From Oricola indica (lineage in GTDB: Bacteria > Pseudomonadota > Alphaproteobacteria > Rhizobiales > Rhizobiaceae), in contig NZ_JAINFJ010000004.1 of the NCBI RefSeq assembly GCF_019966595.1, positions 62,001-126,000 of the forward strand: a stretch of 64,000 nt of DNA. The letters run 5' to 3'. Under the pieces are notes generated by a model. It was not told the DNA's origin and ran no database searches. It saw only the letters and a program-made list of their open reading frames with translations. The position numbers and the translations under genes are program-made. Position 1 is the first letter of the stretch. Each line of letters begins with the position of its first letter. Positions 50,994-61,210 of this stretch are shown piece by piece.

Positions 50994-51603
50994 AGCTTCG
51001 TAAGGCGTCCCGGCAACTTCTGCACTACCCAGAGTCAGATACTTAAGTGCCGCGTTTTATCGGCGCACTGTTTTGGGGGAAGTTACGATCCATTGCTCGA
51101 ATCTACTCCATCTATTTCCTCGCATGTGCGGCAACGTCGCCGAATGCGGGCATAACAGGAGCATCGCGGCCCGTCGCGGCCGATCGACACATTGACAGTG
51201 AAGGATGCCCATCTGGCAAAACGCGCGTGTCGCGGTATACGCCTTAGTCGGTCGCGGCTGGCGTTTACCGCCAATGGCATTGGGTATTTCGCTATGCCGT
51301 TTCTCACCGAGACGAGGAGAATGTTCTCGAGAACAAGGTTTCATTGCGGACATGGTTCGGCTGAAGGTAGTGCTTCATCCTCCAATCAAAGCGGGTCCGA
51401 GCATTCTCCCGACGAAACTCACTTCCAACGAAGGCTACTAAGTTTATAAGGAACAATCGCTTCCACGCAGTCGTGTTATCGTTGTTTATCAGTATGTTGG
51501 TCGTGGTATGGTAAGTTTCTAACTGCTTCCAAGACATTCCCCGGGTTAAGCCGGGAGAATAGCTGCCAAAATCTATTAAATACAAATAGAATCAATATGC
51601 CTG
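50994..51603. other. Right part of the tRNA-linked insert, no supported gene
   Basis: About 610 bases of intermediate GC. Several short frames exist on both strands (up to about 98 codons) but they overlap one another, have poor starts and no recognisable motifs. I see no integrase, transposase, terminal repeat or RNA gene. Most likely decayed element DNA. Confidence 0.5.
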
Positions 51604-51619
51604 ATGGCGGAGAGGGTGG
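51604..51619 (+). repeat. Right 16-base direct repeat, inside tRNA-Ser
   Basis: ATGGCGGAGAGGGTGG, matching 50186-50201. It covers the CCA end, discriminator and acceptor 3' strand of tRNA-Ser on the minus strand, leaving the tRNA intact. Confidence 0.75.
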
Positions 51620-51694
51620 GATTCGAACCCACGATAGAGTCACCCCTATACCGCATTTCGAGTGCGGCGCTTTCGACCACTCAGCCACCTCTCC
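51605..51694 (-). tRNA. tRNA-Ser (anticodon CGA)
   Basis: 90 bases including an encoded CCA. Acceptor GGAGAGG pairs with CCTCTCC; anticodon stem CCGCA/TGCGG encloses CTCGAAA, so the anticodon is CGA (reads UCG); T loop GTTCGAATC is normal; the long variable arm is that of a class II serine tRNA. The 3' end is duplicated 1.4 kb away. Confidence 0.97.
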
Positions 51695-51956
51695 GTGACC
51701 GCTTCGACGAGCGGGCCGGTCCATAGCCCTCTATGGCGGCGAAGACAAGCCTCCGCTGTCGAAAAGCTTGACTTTTCGCCGGACCCGCATCATAGGGGTG
51801 CCGCTGGCGCGGGAAATCCGCGCCGCTTTGTTTGTGTCCGGCAATGACCGGGCATGAAACCGAACCGAAACCGTCACGACTGACCAAAAAGACGGCCTGC
51901 CCGGACCGCACCAGCGGCGAGTGGCAAGAGCCGGACCGAACACTGAAGGAAAAAAA

Positions 51957-52607
51957 ATGTTCGCAGTCATCAAGACCGGTGGCAAGCAGTACCGCGTTGC
52001 CGCCGAAGACACACTCCAGATCGAACTGCTCGACGGCGAGACCGGCGACATGGTGGAGTTCAACGAAGTTCTCATGGTCGGCGAAGGCGCCGATGCGACG
52101 TTTGGCGCGCCCTTCGTCGAAGGCGCCCTGGTCACCGCCGAGGTTGTCTCGCAGGGCCGTGCGCGCAAGGTCATCGCCTTCAAGAAGCGCCGCCGCCAGA
52201 ACTCCAAGCGCACCCGCGGCCATCGCCAGCACCTGACCACCGTCCGCATCGCCGAGATCCTGACCGGTGGCGCCAAGCCGTCCAAGAAGGCCGCGCCGAA
52301 GAAGGCCGAGGCAGCGCCCGCGCCGAAGGCGGAAGCACCGAAGCCGGCCGCCAAGGAAGAAAAGGCGGCTCCGGCCGCTGCCGCGTCGCTGTTCACCGCG
52401 CCGGAAGGCGAGGCCGACAAGCTGACCAAGATCAAGGGCATCGGCCCTGTTGCCGAAAGCCAGCTCAACCAGCAGGGCATCACCACCTACGCGCAGATTG
52501 CCGCTCTCAGCGAAGCGGACATCGCGACGGTGGACGAGAACATGCCCTTCAGCGCGGATCAGATCCGCGACTGGCAGGAGCAGGCCAAGGCCCTGATCGC
52601 GAAGTGA
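51957..52607 (+). CDS. rplU: 50S ribosomal protein L21 with C-terminal HhH extension
   Basis: 216 residues from ATG 51957 (GAAGGA upstream). Residues 1-103 are normal L21 ([20 protein letters not shown] ... [21 protein letters not shown]). Then comes an Ala/Lys/Pro-rich linker of about 45 residues and a helix-hairpin-helix domain ([20 protein letters not shown]). The extension doubles the protein and resembles that seen in rhizobial L21; its role is unclear. Followed by rpmA, the universal order. Confidence 0.96.
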   Translation: MFAVIKTGGKQYRVAAEDTLQIELLDGETGDMVEFNEVLMVGEGADATFGAPFVEGALVTAEVVSQGRARKVIAFKKRRRQNSKRTRGHRQHLTTVRIAEILTGGAKPSKKAAPKKAEAAPAPKAEAPKPAAKEEKAAPAAAASLFTAPEGEADKLTKIKGIGPVAESQLNQQGITTYAQIAALSEADIATVDENMPFSADQIRDWQEQAKALIAK

Positions 52608-52688
52608 TAGCCGGCCGGGGTTGTAAAAACGCCCCGTAGCCACCATAAGAACGGAAATTCGCGCGGTTGGCGCGACAGGAGATAGACA

Positions 52689-52958
52689 ATGGCACACAAG
52701 AAAGCCGGTGGTTCGTCGCGTAACGGTCGCGATTCCGAATCCAAACGTCTTGGCGTGAAGAAATTCGGCGGCGAGAAGGTCGTCCCGGGCAACATCATCG
52801 TGCGCCAGCGCGGCACGAAGTGGCATCCGGGCGTCAATGTCGGCATTGGCAAGGATCACACGATCTTCGCGAAAGTCGAAGGCGCTGTGGAATTCAAGGC
52901 GAAGGCCAATGGCCGAACCTATATTTCCGTGATGCCCATGCAGGACGCAGCGGAATAA
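52689..52958 (+). CDS. rpmA: 50S ribosomal protein L27
   Basis: 89 residues, [20 protein letters not shown] start, then [23 protein letters not shown]; the flexible N-terminus reaches the peptidyl-transferase centre. Strong ribosome site (ACAGGAGA). Second gene of the rplU-rpmA operon. Confidence 0.98.
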   Translation: MAHKKAGGSSRNGRDSESKRLGVKKFGGEKVVPGNIIVRQRGTKWHPGVNVGIGKDHTIFAKVEGAVEFKAKANGRTYISVMPMQDAAE

Positions 52959-53016
52959 GCCGGACAACCATATGGTCCGGCGTCTCATGACCCGGATTTG
53001 GCGAAAGCCGCGATAC

Positions 53017-53047
53017 AAGGGGAGATGGGACGCCACCATCTCCCCTT
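53017..53047 (+). terminator. Long stem-loop after rpmA
   Basis: A 12-bp perfect stem, AAGGGGAGATGG / CCATCTCCCCTT, seven-base loop, followed by CTC rather than a U-run. A smaller hairpin (GCCGGAC / GTCCGGC) lies just after the rpmA stop. Likely ends or attenuates the ribosomal operon before the acetyltransferase gene. Confidence 0.6.
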
Positions 53048-53069
53048 CTCGATTCAAGGCAACGAAACG

Positions 53070-53666
53070 ATGATCCAGCCAGCACAGCAGCTTTACGGTC
53101 CCGATCTTCCGGACCTGAGCTACGACACGCCCGTTCTCGTGACGACGCGTCTCGTGCTGCGACCGCCGCACCGTGACGACGTCGAGGACTTGGCCGCCAT
53201 CGCCAACAATCGGCAGATCGCGGAAATGACGTCGCGCATGCCCTATCCCTATCGCGAGAGCGATGCGGAAGTGTTCCTGGAGGGCTGCCTCACCGGGGAG
53301 CATGAAGGCTATATCTACGCCATCACGCTGGCCGATACCGGCCATCTCATCGGCTTTGCCGGCCTCGAGATTCGCGATCGCAGCGGCGGCTTCGAAGTCG
53401 GCTTCTGGCTTGGCGAGGCCTATTGGGGCCATGGTTACGCGACCGAGGCGGCAAATGCCCTCGTCGATCAGGCGTTCCGCTCGACCGACGCCGAACGCAT
53501 CCATGCGGTGTGTCGCACGGTCAATCCGGGTTCGCGCAACGTGATCGCCAAATGCGGCTTTTCCTTCGTCGGGCTCGACGAGATCGACAGTCTCACTGCC
53601 GGCCGCGTACCGGTCGAACGCTACACGCTCGATCGCGCCGACTGGCTGGCCCGCAAACAGGCATAG
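53070..53666 (+). CDS. GNAT-family N-acetyltransferase (RimJ/RimL-like)
   Basis: 198 residues from ATG 53070. TTRLVLRPPHRDDVEDLAAIANN is the RimJ/RimL start, GFWLGEAYWGHGYATEAANAL the acetyl-CoA loop (Q/R-x-x-G-x-G/A form) and NPGSRNVIAKCGFSFVG the late motif. Protein or small-molecule target unknown. Found near rplU-rpmA and obgE in related genomes, to my recollection. Confidence 0.9.
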   Translation: MIQPAQQLYGPDLPDLSYDTPVLVTTRLVLRPPHRDDVEDLAAIANNRQIAEMTSRMPYPYRESDAEVFLEGCLTGEHEGYIYAITLADTGHLIGFAGLEIRDRSGGFEVGFWLGEAYWGHGYATEAANALVDQAFRSTDAERIHAVCRTVNPGSRNVIAKCGFSFVGLDEIDSLTAGRVPVERYTLDRADWLARKQA

Positions 53667-53674
53667 GCCGGCCT

Positions 53675-54499
53675 TTACGCGCCGAGATGAATCCAGACGG
53701 GCATGTGGTCGGAGCCTTCCGCGCTCTGATCCACATGCGCCTTCGTCACCAAGTCGGCGAAGCCCTGGGTGGCGAAGCCGTAATCGAGGCGCTTGACCCG
53801 CTCGCGATCGTCGGGATCGACCCAGCTCCAGCCGGAATCGGTCGCCGTCACATCGACGAGTGGCCCCGTTTCGGAGAGCATGTCGCGGTATTCCGCGAGA
53901 TCGGGCTCCAGGTTGAAATCGCCGAGCAGGATGAAATCCTCGGCATGCGGCAGTTCCGGAAAACCGTATTCGCCGAGCCCGGTGACGGCCATGCCGGTAT
54001 GGGGAACGGCAAAGGCGATTTCCTTCAGGGCGGCGATCTGGTTCAGCCTTTCCTGCGGATCGATGTGATCGAGATGAACGGAATAGAAACGGAAGGGACC
54101 GGAAGGCGTCGCGATCAGCGCTTCCAGCGCCCCGCGCTGCAAGTTCAAGGAGGCAGTGCGCATCGAGCGCGGCAGAAGGTGGCCGCGCGCAGACAGGATC
54201 GGCCAGCGTGACAGGATCATGTTTCCGAACTGGAACCGCCGGTTCACCGCCACGCCGTCCTTTACCGCGCTGCCGAAATCGACATCGGCCGGCATGTGGT
54301 GGACGGCGAACCGGTCGGGCATGAGCGCCTCGATCTCGGCGACCATGTCGCGGCCCTCATTGCGCATGAAGCCGCGCGTCACTTCCTGCAGCGCAATGAT
54401 GTCGGCGTCCTTCACGGCCTCGACGATCCGCTCCAGATCGTAGGCGCCGTCCAGTCCGATGCCGAACTGTATGTTGTAGGTGACTACCGTGAAGGCCAT
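53675..54499 (-). CDS. Endonuclease/exonuclease/phosphatase-family protein
   Basis: 274 residues from ATG 54499; the frame stays open another kilobase upstream but only as the antisense of obgE. Motifs: TVVTYNIQFGIG, IIALQEVTRG (metal Glu), FYSVHLDH, ILLGDFNLEP, and GSDHMPVWI (catalytic His) at the C-terminus. Hydrolyses a phosphodiester or phosphomonoester; DNA repair versus lipid or nucleotide role cannot be told. Convergent with the acetyltransferase, divergent from obgE. Confidence 0.9.
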   Translation of the reverse strand: MAFTVVTYNIQFGIGLDGAYDLERIVEAVKDADIIALQEVTRGFMRNEGRDMVAEIEALMPDRFAVHHMPADVDFGSAVKDGVAVNRRFQFGNMILSRWPILSARGHLLPRSMRTASLNLQRGALEALIATPSGPFRFYSVHLDHIDPQERLNQIAALKEIAFAVPHTGMAVTGLGEYGFPELPHAEDFILLGDFNLEPDLAEYRDMLSETGPLVDVTATDSGWSWVDPDDRERVKRLDYGFATQGFADLVTKAHVDQSAEGSDHMPVWIHLGA

Positions 54500-54547
54500 G
54501 CAGGAATCCCCGAATTCATTGTCGCGCGGAGCGCGTCTATGCGATAG

Positions 54548-55618
<1,071 letters not shown>

Positions 55619-55622
55619 TGCG

Positions 55623-56741
55623 ATGCAGGGTCGTCTCGCTTCCTACCGGCGCATCGTCGTCAAGATCGGGTCCGCGCTTCTCGTCGACCGCAAGGCCGGC
55701 CTGAAACGCGCCTGGCTGAACAGCCTCGCCCGCGACATCGCGGCGCTGCGCCGTGACGGTCACGAGATTCTCGTCGTCTCCTCCGGTGCGGTCGCCATGG
55801 GCCGCACGGTTCTCGACATGCGCTCCGGTTCCCTGAAACTGGAGGAAAACCAGGCGGCGGCCGCGGTCGGGCAGATCGCGCTTGCGCGCGCATGGGACGA
55901 GGCGCTCGACAAAGAAGGCATCACGACCGGACAGGTTCTCGTCACCATCGACGACACGGAATCGCGCCGCCGCTACCTCAACGCCCGCGCCACCATCGGC
56001 GCGCTTCTGCGCATGGGCGCGGTCCCGGTCATCAACGAGAACGACACCGTCGCAACCAACGAGATCCGCTACGGCGACAATGACCGCCTCGCCGCGCGCG
56101 TCGCGACCATGATGAATGCCGATCTCCTGATCATCCTGTCCGATGTCGACGGGCTCTACACCGCTTCGCCCGCTCTCGATCCCGATGCCCGCCACCTCGC
56201 CGAGATCGAGGCGATCACGCCGGAGATCGAGGCCATGGCCGGCGAGGCCGCGTCCGAATTGTCGCGCGGCGGCATGCGCACCAAGGTCGAGGCCGGAAAG
56301 ATCGCCACCCAGGCCGGGACCGCGATGATCATCACGAAAGGCGCGGTGGACAACCCGCTATCGGCGCTCGACGGCGGCGCGCCATGTTCCCTCTTCCACG
56401 CATCGACCGCACCCGTCTCCGCATGGAAAAGCTGGATCGCCGGCCAGTTGGAGCCGCAGGGCAGGCTCATCGTCGATGAAGGCGCGGCGCGCGCGCTACG
56501 CTCGGGCAAGAGCCTGCTTCCGGCCGGAGTGCGCGGTGTCGAGGGCGCGTTCCAGCGCGGCGACACGCTCGCCGTTGTGCTGGAGGGTTCCCGAGAGGAA
56601 GTCGCGCGCGGCCTCGCGGGTTACGATGCCGACGAGGCCGGCCTGATCGCTGGCCACAAGACGCCGGAAATCGAGGCCATTCTCGGCCATGCTCCCCGCG
56701 CCGCCATGATCCACCGCGACGACATGGTGGTTAAGGCCTGA
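55623..56741 (+). CDS. proB: Glutamate 5-kinase
   Basis: 372 residues; first proline-synthesis step. Kinase domain with [35 protein letters not shown](R)YGDND and [13 protein letters not shown], plus a C-terminal PUA domain (from about [20 protein letters not shown]). Three bases after obgE. A strong 8-bp hairpin (CGCGGCGA / TCGCCGCG) covers its end, without a U-run. Confidence 0.97.
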   Translation: MQGRLASYRRIVVKIGSALLVDRKAGLKRAWLNSLARDIAALRRDGHEILVVSSGAVAMGRTVLDMRSGSLKLEENQAAAAVGQIALARAWDEALDKEGITTGQVLVTIDDTESRRRYLNARATIGALLRMGAVPVINENDTVATNEIRYGDNDRLAARVATMMNADLLIILSDVDGLYTASPALDPDARHLAEIEAITPEIEAMAGEAASELSRGGMRTKVEAGKIATQAGTAMIITKGAVDNPLSALDGGAPCSLFHASTAPVSAWKSWIAGQLEPQGRLIVDEGAARALRSGKSLLPAGVRGVEGAFQRGDTLAVVLEGSREEVARGLAGYDADEAGLIAGHKTPEIEAILGHAPRAAMIHRDDMVVKA

Positions 56742-56830
56742 CCGCGGCGAACATCGCCGCGATCCACCCTCATTGCCCTTCGCTGCATTGAGCGCTAAAC
56801 AATCCGCTCGCAATAACAGGAACAGGACCG

Positions 56831-58117
56831 ATGCTCACCAGGGCCGAAATCAACTCGCAGGACATTCCCGCCCTCATGGCGGACATGGGCGCGCGCGCCC
56901 GTGCTGCGAGCCGGCCACTGGCGATTGCCAGCACCGCGCAAAAGGACGCCGCACTGGCGGCAATGGCCGACGCGATCGAGGCCGGCTGCGACGACATTCT
57001 CGCCGCCAACGCCATCGACATGGAGCGCGCGGAAACGTCCGACCTGACCGACGCGTTCCGGGATCGCCTGAAGCTGACGAAAGATCGCGTGCAGGCCATG
57101 GCCGACGGGATACGCGCCATTGCCGGCCTGGCCGATCCGGTCGGCGCGATCATCGCGGCCTGGGACCGTCCCAACGGGCTGCAGATCGAGCGCGTGCGCA
57201 CGCCGCTCGGCGTCATCGGCGTCATCTATGAGAGCCGTCCCAATGTGACGGCCGATGCCGGCGCGCTGTGCCTCAAGGCCGGCAACGCCGTCATCCTGCG
57301 CGGCGGCTCCGATTCCGCCAACTCCTCGCGCGCCATCCATGCCTGCCTGGCCGAGGGGCTGGAAACGGCCGGCCTGCCCGCCGATGCCATCCAGCTCGTT
57401 CCGGTCACCGACCGCGCCGCCGTCGGCGAGTTGCTGACCGGGCTGGACGGCACGATCGACGTGATCGTCCCCCGCGGCGGCCGCAGCCTGGTCGAACGCG
57501 TCCAGTCGGATGCCCGTGTCCCGGTCTTCGCCCATCTCGAGGGGCTTTGTCACATCTATGTCGACAAATCGGCCGATCTCGACATGGCGCGCGCCATCGC
57601 CGTCAACGCCAAGATGCGCCGCACCGGCATCTGCGGCGCCGCCGAGACCCTTCTGGTCGATCGCGCGGTGGCCGAAACCCATCTCGCACCGATCCTCGAC
57701 GCCCTCGATGGCGCAGGCTGCGCCATTCGCGGCGACGCGGATGTCTGTGCCATGTGGCCGAAGGCGGAGCGTGCGACGGAAGCCGACTGGCTGACCGAGT
57801 ATCTCGGCCCGCTGATCTCGGTCGCGCTGGTCGACGGCATCGAGGGTGCGATCGAGCATATAGCCACCTATTCGTCGAACCATACCGAGGCGGTGATCGC
57901 CGAGGACGCCGCTGTCGTCGAGAAGTTCTTCAACGAGATCGACAGCGCCATCCTCCTGCACAACGCATCGACGCAATTTGCCGATGGCGGGGAATTCGGC
58001 ATGGGCGCGGAAATCGGCATCGCGACGGGCAAGATGCATGCGCGCGGGCCCGTCGGCGTCGAGCAGTTGACATCCTTCAAATACCGGGTGCGCGGCACCG
58101 GCCAGATCCGCCCCTGA
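56831..58117 (+). CDS. proA: Gamma-glutamyl phosphate reductase
   Basis: 428 residues; NADPH-dependent second proline step. ALDH-like fold with [42 protein letters not shown] (catalytic region), [15 protein letters not shown] with the active-site Cys, and ENDT-type ending [15 protein letters not shown]. 89 bases after proB. Confidence 0.97.
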   Translation: MLTRAEINSQDIPALMADMGARARAASRPLAIASTAQKDAALAAMADAIEAGCDDILAANAIDMERAETSDLTDAFRDRLKLTKDRVQAMADGIRAIAGLADPVGAIIAAWDRPNGLQIERVRTPLGVIGVIYESRPNVTADAGALCLKAGNAVILRGGSDSANSSRAIHACLAEGLETAGLPADAIQLVPVTDRAAVGELLTGLDGTIDVIVPRGGRSLVERVQSDARVPVFAHLEGLCHIYVDKSADLDMARAIAVNAKMRRTGICGAAETLLVDRAVAETHLAPILDALDGAGCAIRGDADVCAMWPKAERATEADWLTEYLGPLISVALVDGIEGAIEHIATYSSNHTEAVIAEDAAVVEKFFNEIDSAILLHNASTQFADGGEFGMGAEIGIATGKMHARGPVGVEQLTSFKYRVRGTGQIRP

Positions 58118-58125
58118 GCAGAACC

Positions 58126-58779
58126 ATGAGCGACACCGCGGAACTTTTTCCGGGCGTCGCCCGACACCATCTGCGCATGCCGCATGTCGAACCCGGCATG
58201 ACGGTCGGCCTGTTCGGCGGATCCTTCAATCCGCCGCATGAAGGTCACCTGCTCGTCACCGAAACGGCCATCCGTCGCCTCAGGCTCGATCAGCTCTGGT
58301 GGATCGTGACGCCCGGCAATCCGCTGAAGGACACGACCGAATTGCCGCCGCTCGCCGAGCGCATCGCCTGGTCCGAGAAAATCAATGGCGACCCGAGGGT
58401 CAAGGTCACCGCGTTCGAGGCGAGCCACCAGGTGCGGTTCACCGCCGACACGCTGGCGCTCGTCCGGCGGTACAATCCGCGCGTCCGTTTCATCTGGGTG
58501 ATGGGCGCCGACAATCTCGCGAGCTTCCATCGCTGGCAGAACTGGCAGGACATCGCGCTCACCTTCCCGATCGCGGTGGTCGACAGGCCCGGCTCGACCC
58601 TGTCCTACCTCTCCTCGAAAATGGCGAAATCCTTCGCCTATGCCCGCATCGACGAATCCGACGCCGCGCTGCTTTCGACCCTCCCCGCGCCCGCATGGAC
58701 TTTCCTGCACGGCCCGCGTTCTCCGGTGTCTTCGACCGCGATTCGCAACGGCGAGGTATCGGCCCGCAAGAAGGCTTGA
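58126..58779 (+). CDS. nadD: Nicotinate-nucleotide adenylyltransferase
   Basis: 217 residues from ATG 58126; NAD synthesis. VGLFGGSFNPPHEGHLLV (HxGH motif), WWIVTPGNPLK, FIWVMGADNL and the C-terminal GPRSPVSSTAIRNG (ISST-type). Eight bases after proA. Confidence 0.96.
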   Translation: MSDTAELFPGVARHHLRMPHVEPGMTVGLFGGSFNPPHEGHLLVTETAIRRLRLDQLWWIVTPGNPLKDTTELPPLAERIAWSEKINGDPRVKVTAFEASHQVRFTADTLALVRRYNPRVRFIWVMGADNLASFHRWQNWQDIALTFPIAVVDRPGSTLSYLSSKMAKSFAYARIDESDAALLSTLPAPAWTFLHGPRSPVSSTAIRNGEVSARKKA

Positions 58780-58878
58780 ACGCATCTGTCTTGAATCTGT
58801 TACCGCCTCGTGCCTATCTTTGGAGTGGGAAAGGCGAATCATCTTTCCCCTCGTTTGTTCCGAATTGAAAGGAAGCAC

Positions 58879-59289
58879 TTGAGAACAACGACGTTGAAGA
58901 AGGCCGACCTCGCGCCTTCTACCCCCGATATCGGCGAAACCGACGCTGCGAATCGGGTTCTTGAACTGGTCATGGAAAGTCTCGACGACTCCAAGGCCGA
59001 GGACATCGTTTCCATCAACATACAGGGCAAATCCGCGATGGCCGATTACATGGTAATCGCGTCGGGCCGTTCCCATCGCCATGTCGGCGCGGTGGCGGAC
59101 CATTTGCTGCGTGCATTGAAGGAAGCGGGTCATGGAACCGCGAAGGTCGAGGGCCTGTCCGCTGCGGACTGGGTTCTGATCGACGCCGGCGACGTGATCG
59201 TGCATGTCTTCCGTCCGGAAGTCCGCGACTTCTATGCGCTTGAGAAGATGTGGCAGGAGCCTGAGGAAGCGGCCGACACCCTTCATTAG
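58879..59289 (+). CDS. rsfS: Ribosome silencing factor RsfS
   Basis: 136 residues from TTG 58879 (GAAAGGA five bases upstream; a TTG at 58894 is possible). RsfS/YbeB core: KAEDIVSINIQGKSAMADYMVIASGRSHRHVGAVADHL ... AADWVLIDAGDVIVHVFRPEVRDFYALEKMW. Binds L14 to block subunit joining. Between nadD and rlmH, its usual place. Confidence 0.95.
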   Translation: MRTTTLKKADLAPSTPDIGETDAANRVLELVMESLDDSKAEDIVSINIQGKSAMADYMVIASGRSHRHVGAVADHLLRALKEAGHGTAKVEGLSAADWVLIDAGDVIVHVFRPEVRDFYALEKMWQEPEEAADTLH

Positions 59290-59323
59290 GGAACCGGGCA
59301 TTTCCAACAGCACCTGAGGCGCG

Positions 59324-59809
59324 ATGCGATTGACGATTTTTGCGGTGGGCCGCATAAAACCCGGCCCCGACGCTGAGCTTGTGTCGCGTTACACCGACCG
59401 GCTTGCAAAGGCCGGAAAGGCGCTGGGCCTCGATTTTGACGGCTTGACGGAGATCCCCGAAAGCCGTGCCCGAACGGACGCGCTGCGAAAATCCGAAGAA
59501 AGCGCCAAATGCGCCGCCATGGCGCGCGAACCCTCGACAGTCCTGATCCTTCTCGACGAGCGCGGCAAATCGCTCGCGTCGCGGAAATTCGCCGACCGGC
59601 TGGCGGATTATCGCGACACCGGCATATCGCGCGCGATCTTCGCCATCGGCGGCCCCGACGGCCATGACCCCTCGCTGCGCGATCGGGCCGATCTCGTCCT
59701 CTCCTTCGGCAACCAGACCTGGCCGCACCAGCTCGCCCGCATCATGCTGGCCGAACAGCTCTATCGCGCCGTGACCATCCTGTCCGGACATCCCTATCAT
59801 CGCGATTGA
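59324..59809 (+). CDS. rlmH: 23S rRNA (pseudouridine1915-N3)-methyltransferase
   Basis: 161 residues. SPOUT fold: RLTIFAVGRIKPGPDAELVSRY start, ILLDERGKSLASRKFADRL, FAIGGPDGHDPSLRDRADLVLSFG and the C-terminal LAEQLYRAVTILSGHPYHRD. Methylates the pseudouridine in helix 69 of 23S rRNA. Confidence 0.97.
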   Translation: MRLTIFAVGRIKPGPDAELVSRYTDRLAKAGKALGLDFDGLTEIPESRARTDALRKSEESAKCAAMAREPSTVLILLDERGKSLASRKFADRLADYRDTGISRAIFAIGGPDGHDPSLRDRADLVLSFGNQTWPHQLARIMLAEQLYRAVTILSGHPYHRD

Positions 59810-59909
59810 CGCCTGCCGCCATGTTCTGGCCGAACTTGCCGGTTCCATTGCCGACGTCCCGCGATAGACTCGTGTTCACACCGCCAATGATTCGTCGAAA
59901 CGACGCCTG

Positions 59910-61208
59910 ATGCGCCTTCCGCCCCGCCTTGTTTGCCTGCTGGTCGCCGGTCTCGCCGGAACGCCGGCGGTCGCGCAGCAGCAGGATCCGGACGCCCTGG
60001 CGATGAGCCTGGAGCAAAACGCCGGCGAACTCGCCGACATTCTCCGCGAACACGCCGTCTCCGCAAAGCGTAGCGAGGAACTGGAGCAGGAGGTCGCGCG
60101 CATCCGCAAGGACCGCGCCTCGCTCAACACCGCCATCATCCAGGCGGCGAAAACAGAGAAGAAACTCGCGGCGGACGTCTTCGATCTCGAGGAACGGCTG
60201 GTCGCCACCGGACGCGAGGCCGACGCCGTCCGCGCCAGCCTGCGCGAGCGCAAGGCACTTCTCGCCGAGGTGCTCGGCGCGCTTCAGCGCATGGGGCTCA
60301 ACCCGCCCCCGGCCATTCTCGTAACGCCGGAAGATGCATTGTCCTCGGTGCGCAGTTCGATCCTGCTGAGCGCGGTCGTCCCCGACATGCGCGACGAGAC
60401 CCTCGTCCTCATCGCCGACCTGAAGGAACTCGGCCGCCTGACCGCGACCTTCAATGCCGAGCGCGAAGAACTGCGCAGCACCCTCGTCGAACAGAAAGAA
60501 GAGCAGGCCAGGCTTTCACTTTTGCTTGAGGAAAAGAAGGCGATCGAGGACCGCCGGGCCGAGGATCTGGCGGCGGAACGCAAGCGAGCCGCCGAACTCG
60601 CGGCGCAGGCCTCCACGCTGCAGGATCTGATCGCGTCGATCGAAAAGGAAATCCAGTCGGCCCGCGAGGCCGCCGACGCGGCGCGACAGGAGGCGCAGCG
60701 CCGCCTTGAGGAAGGCCGCGAACGCGCTGAAAACCAAGACCTTTCTGCGGCCCGAATCGCGCCCGCCTACGCATTTTCGGAACTGCGCGGCAAGCTGGCG
60801 CAGCCGGTCGGAGGCCGCACAATTACCGCATTTGGCGATAATGACGGACTTGGCGGCAAGGCGCAGGGCGACACGATCGAAGCCGAACCGGGTGCCTGGG
60901 TGACCGCTCCGTCGGACGGATGGGTCCTGTATGCGGGACCGTTTCGCTCTTACGGTCAACTCTTGATCCTGAATGTCGGAGACGACTATCATGTGGTGCT
61001 GGCCGGGATGGAGCGCATCGATGTGGATCAGGGACAATTTGTCCTCGCCGGGGAACCGGTAGGCACGATGGGCAGGGTTCATCTCGCAAGTGTTTCGGCG
61101 GCGGCTGCTGAAAACGAGAACCCGACGCTCTATGTTGAGTTCAGAAGAAAAGGCAAACCCGTCGATCCCGACCCGTGGTGGGAATCGATCGGTTCTGGAA
61201 GGACCTGA
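59910..61208 (+). CDS. Murein hydrolase activator EnvC-like / M23-family protein
   Basis: 432 residues: signal peptide MRLPPRLVCLLVAGLAGTPAVA, a long coiled coil (about residues 35-280, rich in Glu/Lys/Arg/Ala), then a LytM/M23 domain (from GGRTITAFGDNDGLGGKAQG). In the visible domain the usual zinc ligands H-x-x-x-D and HxH are not intact (GLGGKAQGDTIEAEP; YHVVLAGM), so it is probably a non-catalytic activator of amidases. Periplasmic cell-division role. Confidence 0.9.
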   Translation: MRLPPRLVCLLVAGLAGTPAVAQQQDPDALAMSLEQNAGELADILREHAVSAKRSEELEQEVARIRKDRASLNTAIIQAAKTEKKLAADVFDLEERLVATGREADAVRASLRERKALLAEVLGALQRMGLNPPPAILVTPEDALSSVRSSILLSAVVPDMRDETLVLIADLKELGRLTATFNAEREELRSTLVEQKEEQARLSLLLEEKKAIEDRRAEDLAAERKRAAELAAQASTLQDLIASIEKEIQSAREAADAARQEAQRRLEEGRERAENQDLSAARIAPAYAFSELRGKLAQPVGGRTITAFGDNDGLGGKAQGDTIEAEPGAWVTAPSDGWVLYAGPFRSYGQLLILNVGDDYHVVLAGMERIDVDQGQFVLAGEPVGTMGRVHLASVSAAAAENENPTLYVEFRRKGKPVDPDPWWESIGSGRT

Positions 61209-61210
61209 AA

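Noticed and set aside
50994-51603. Short frames of 66-98 codons in the right half of the insert
   Set aside because: They overlap on opposite strands, lack ribosome sites and show no motif; treated as decayed DNA.
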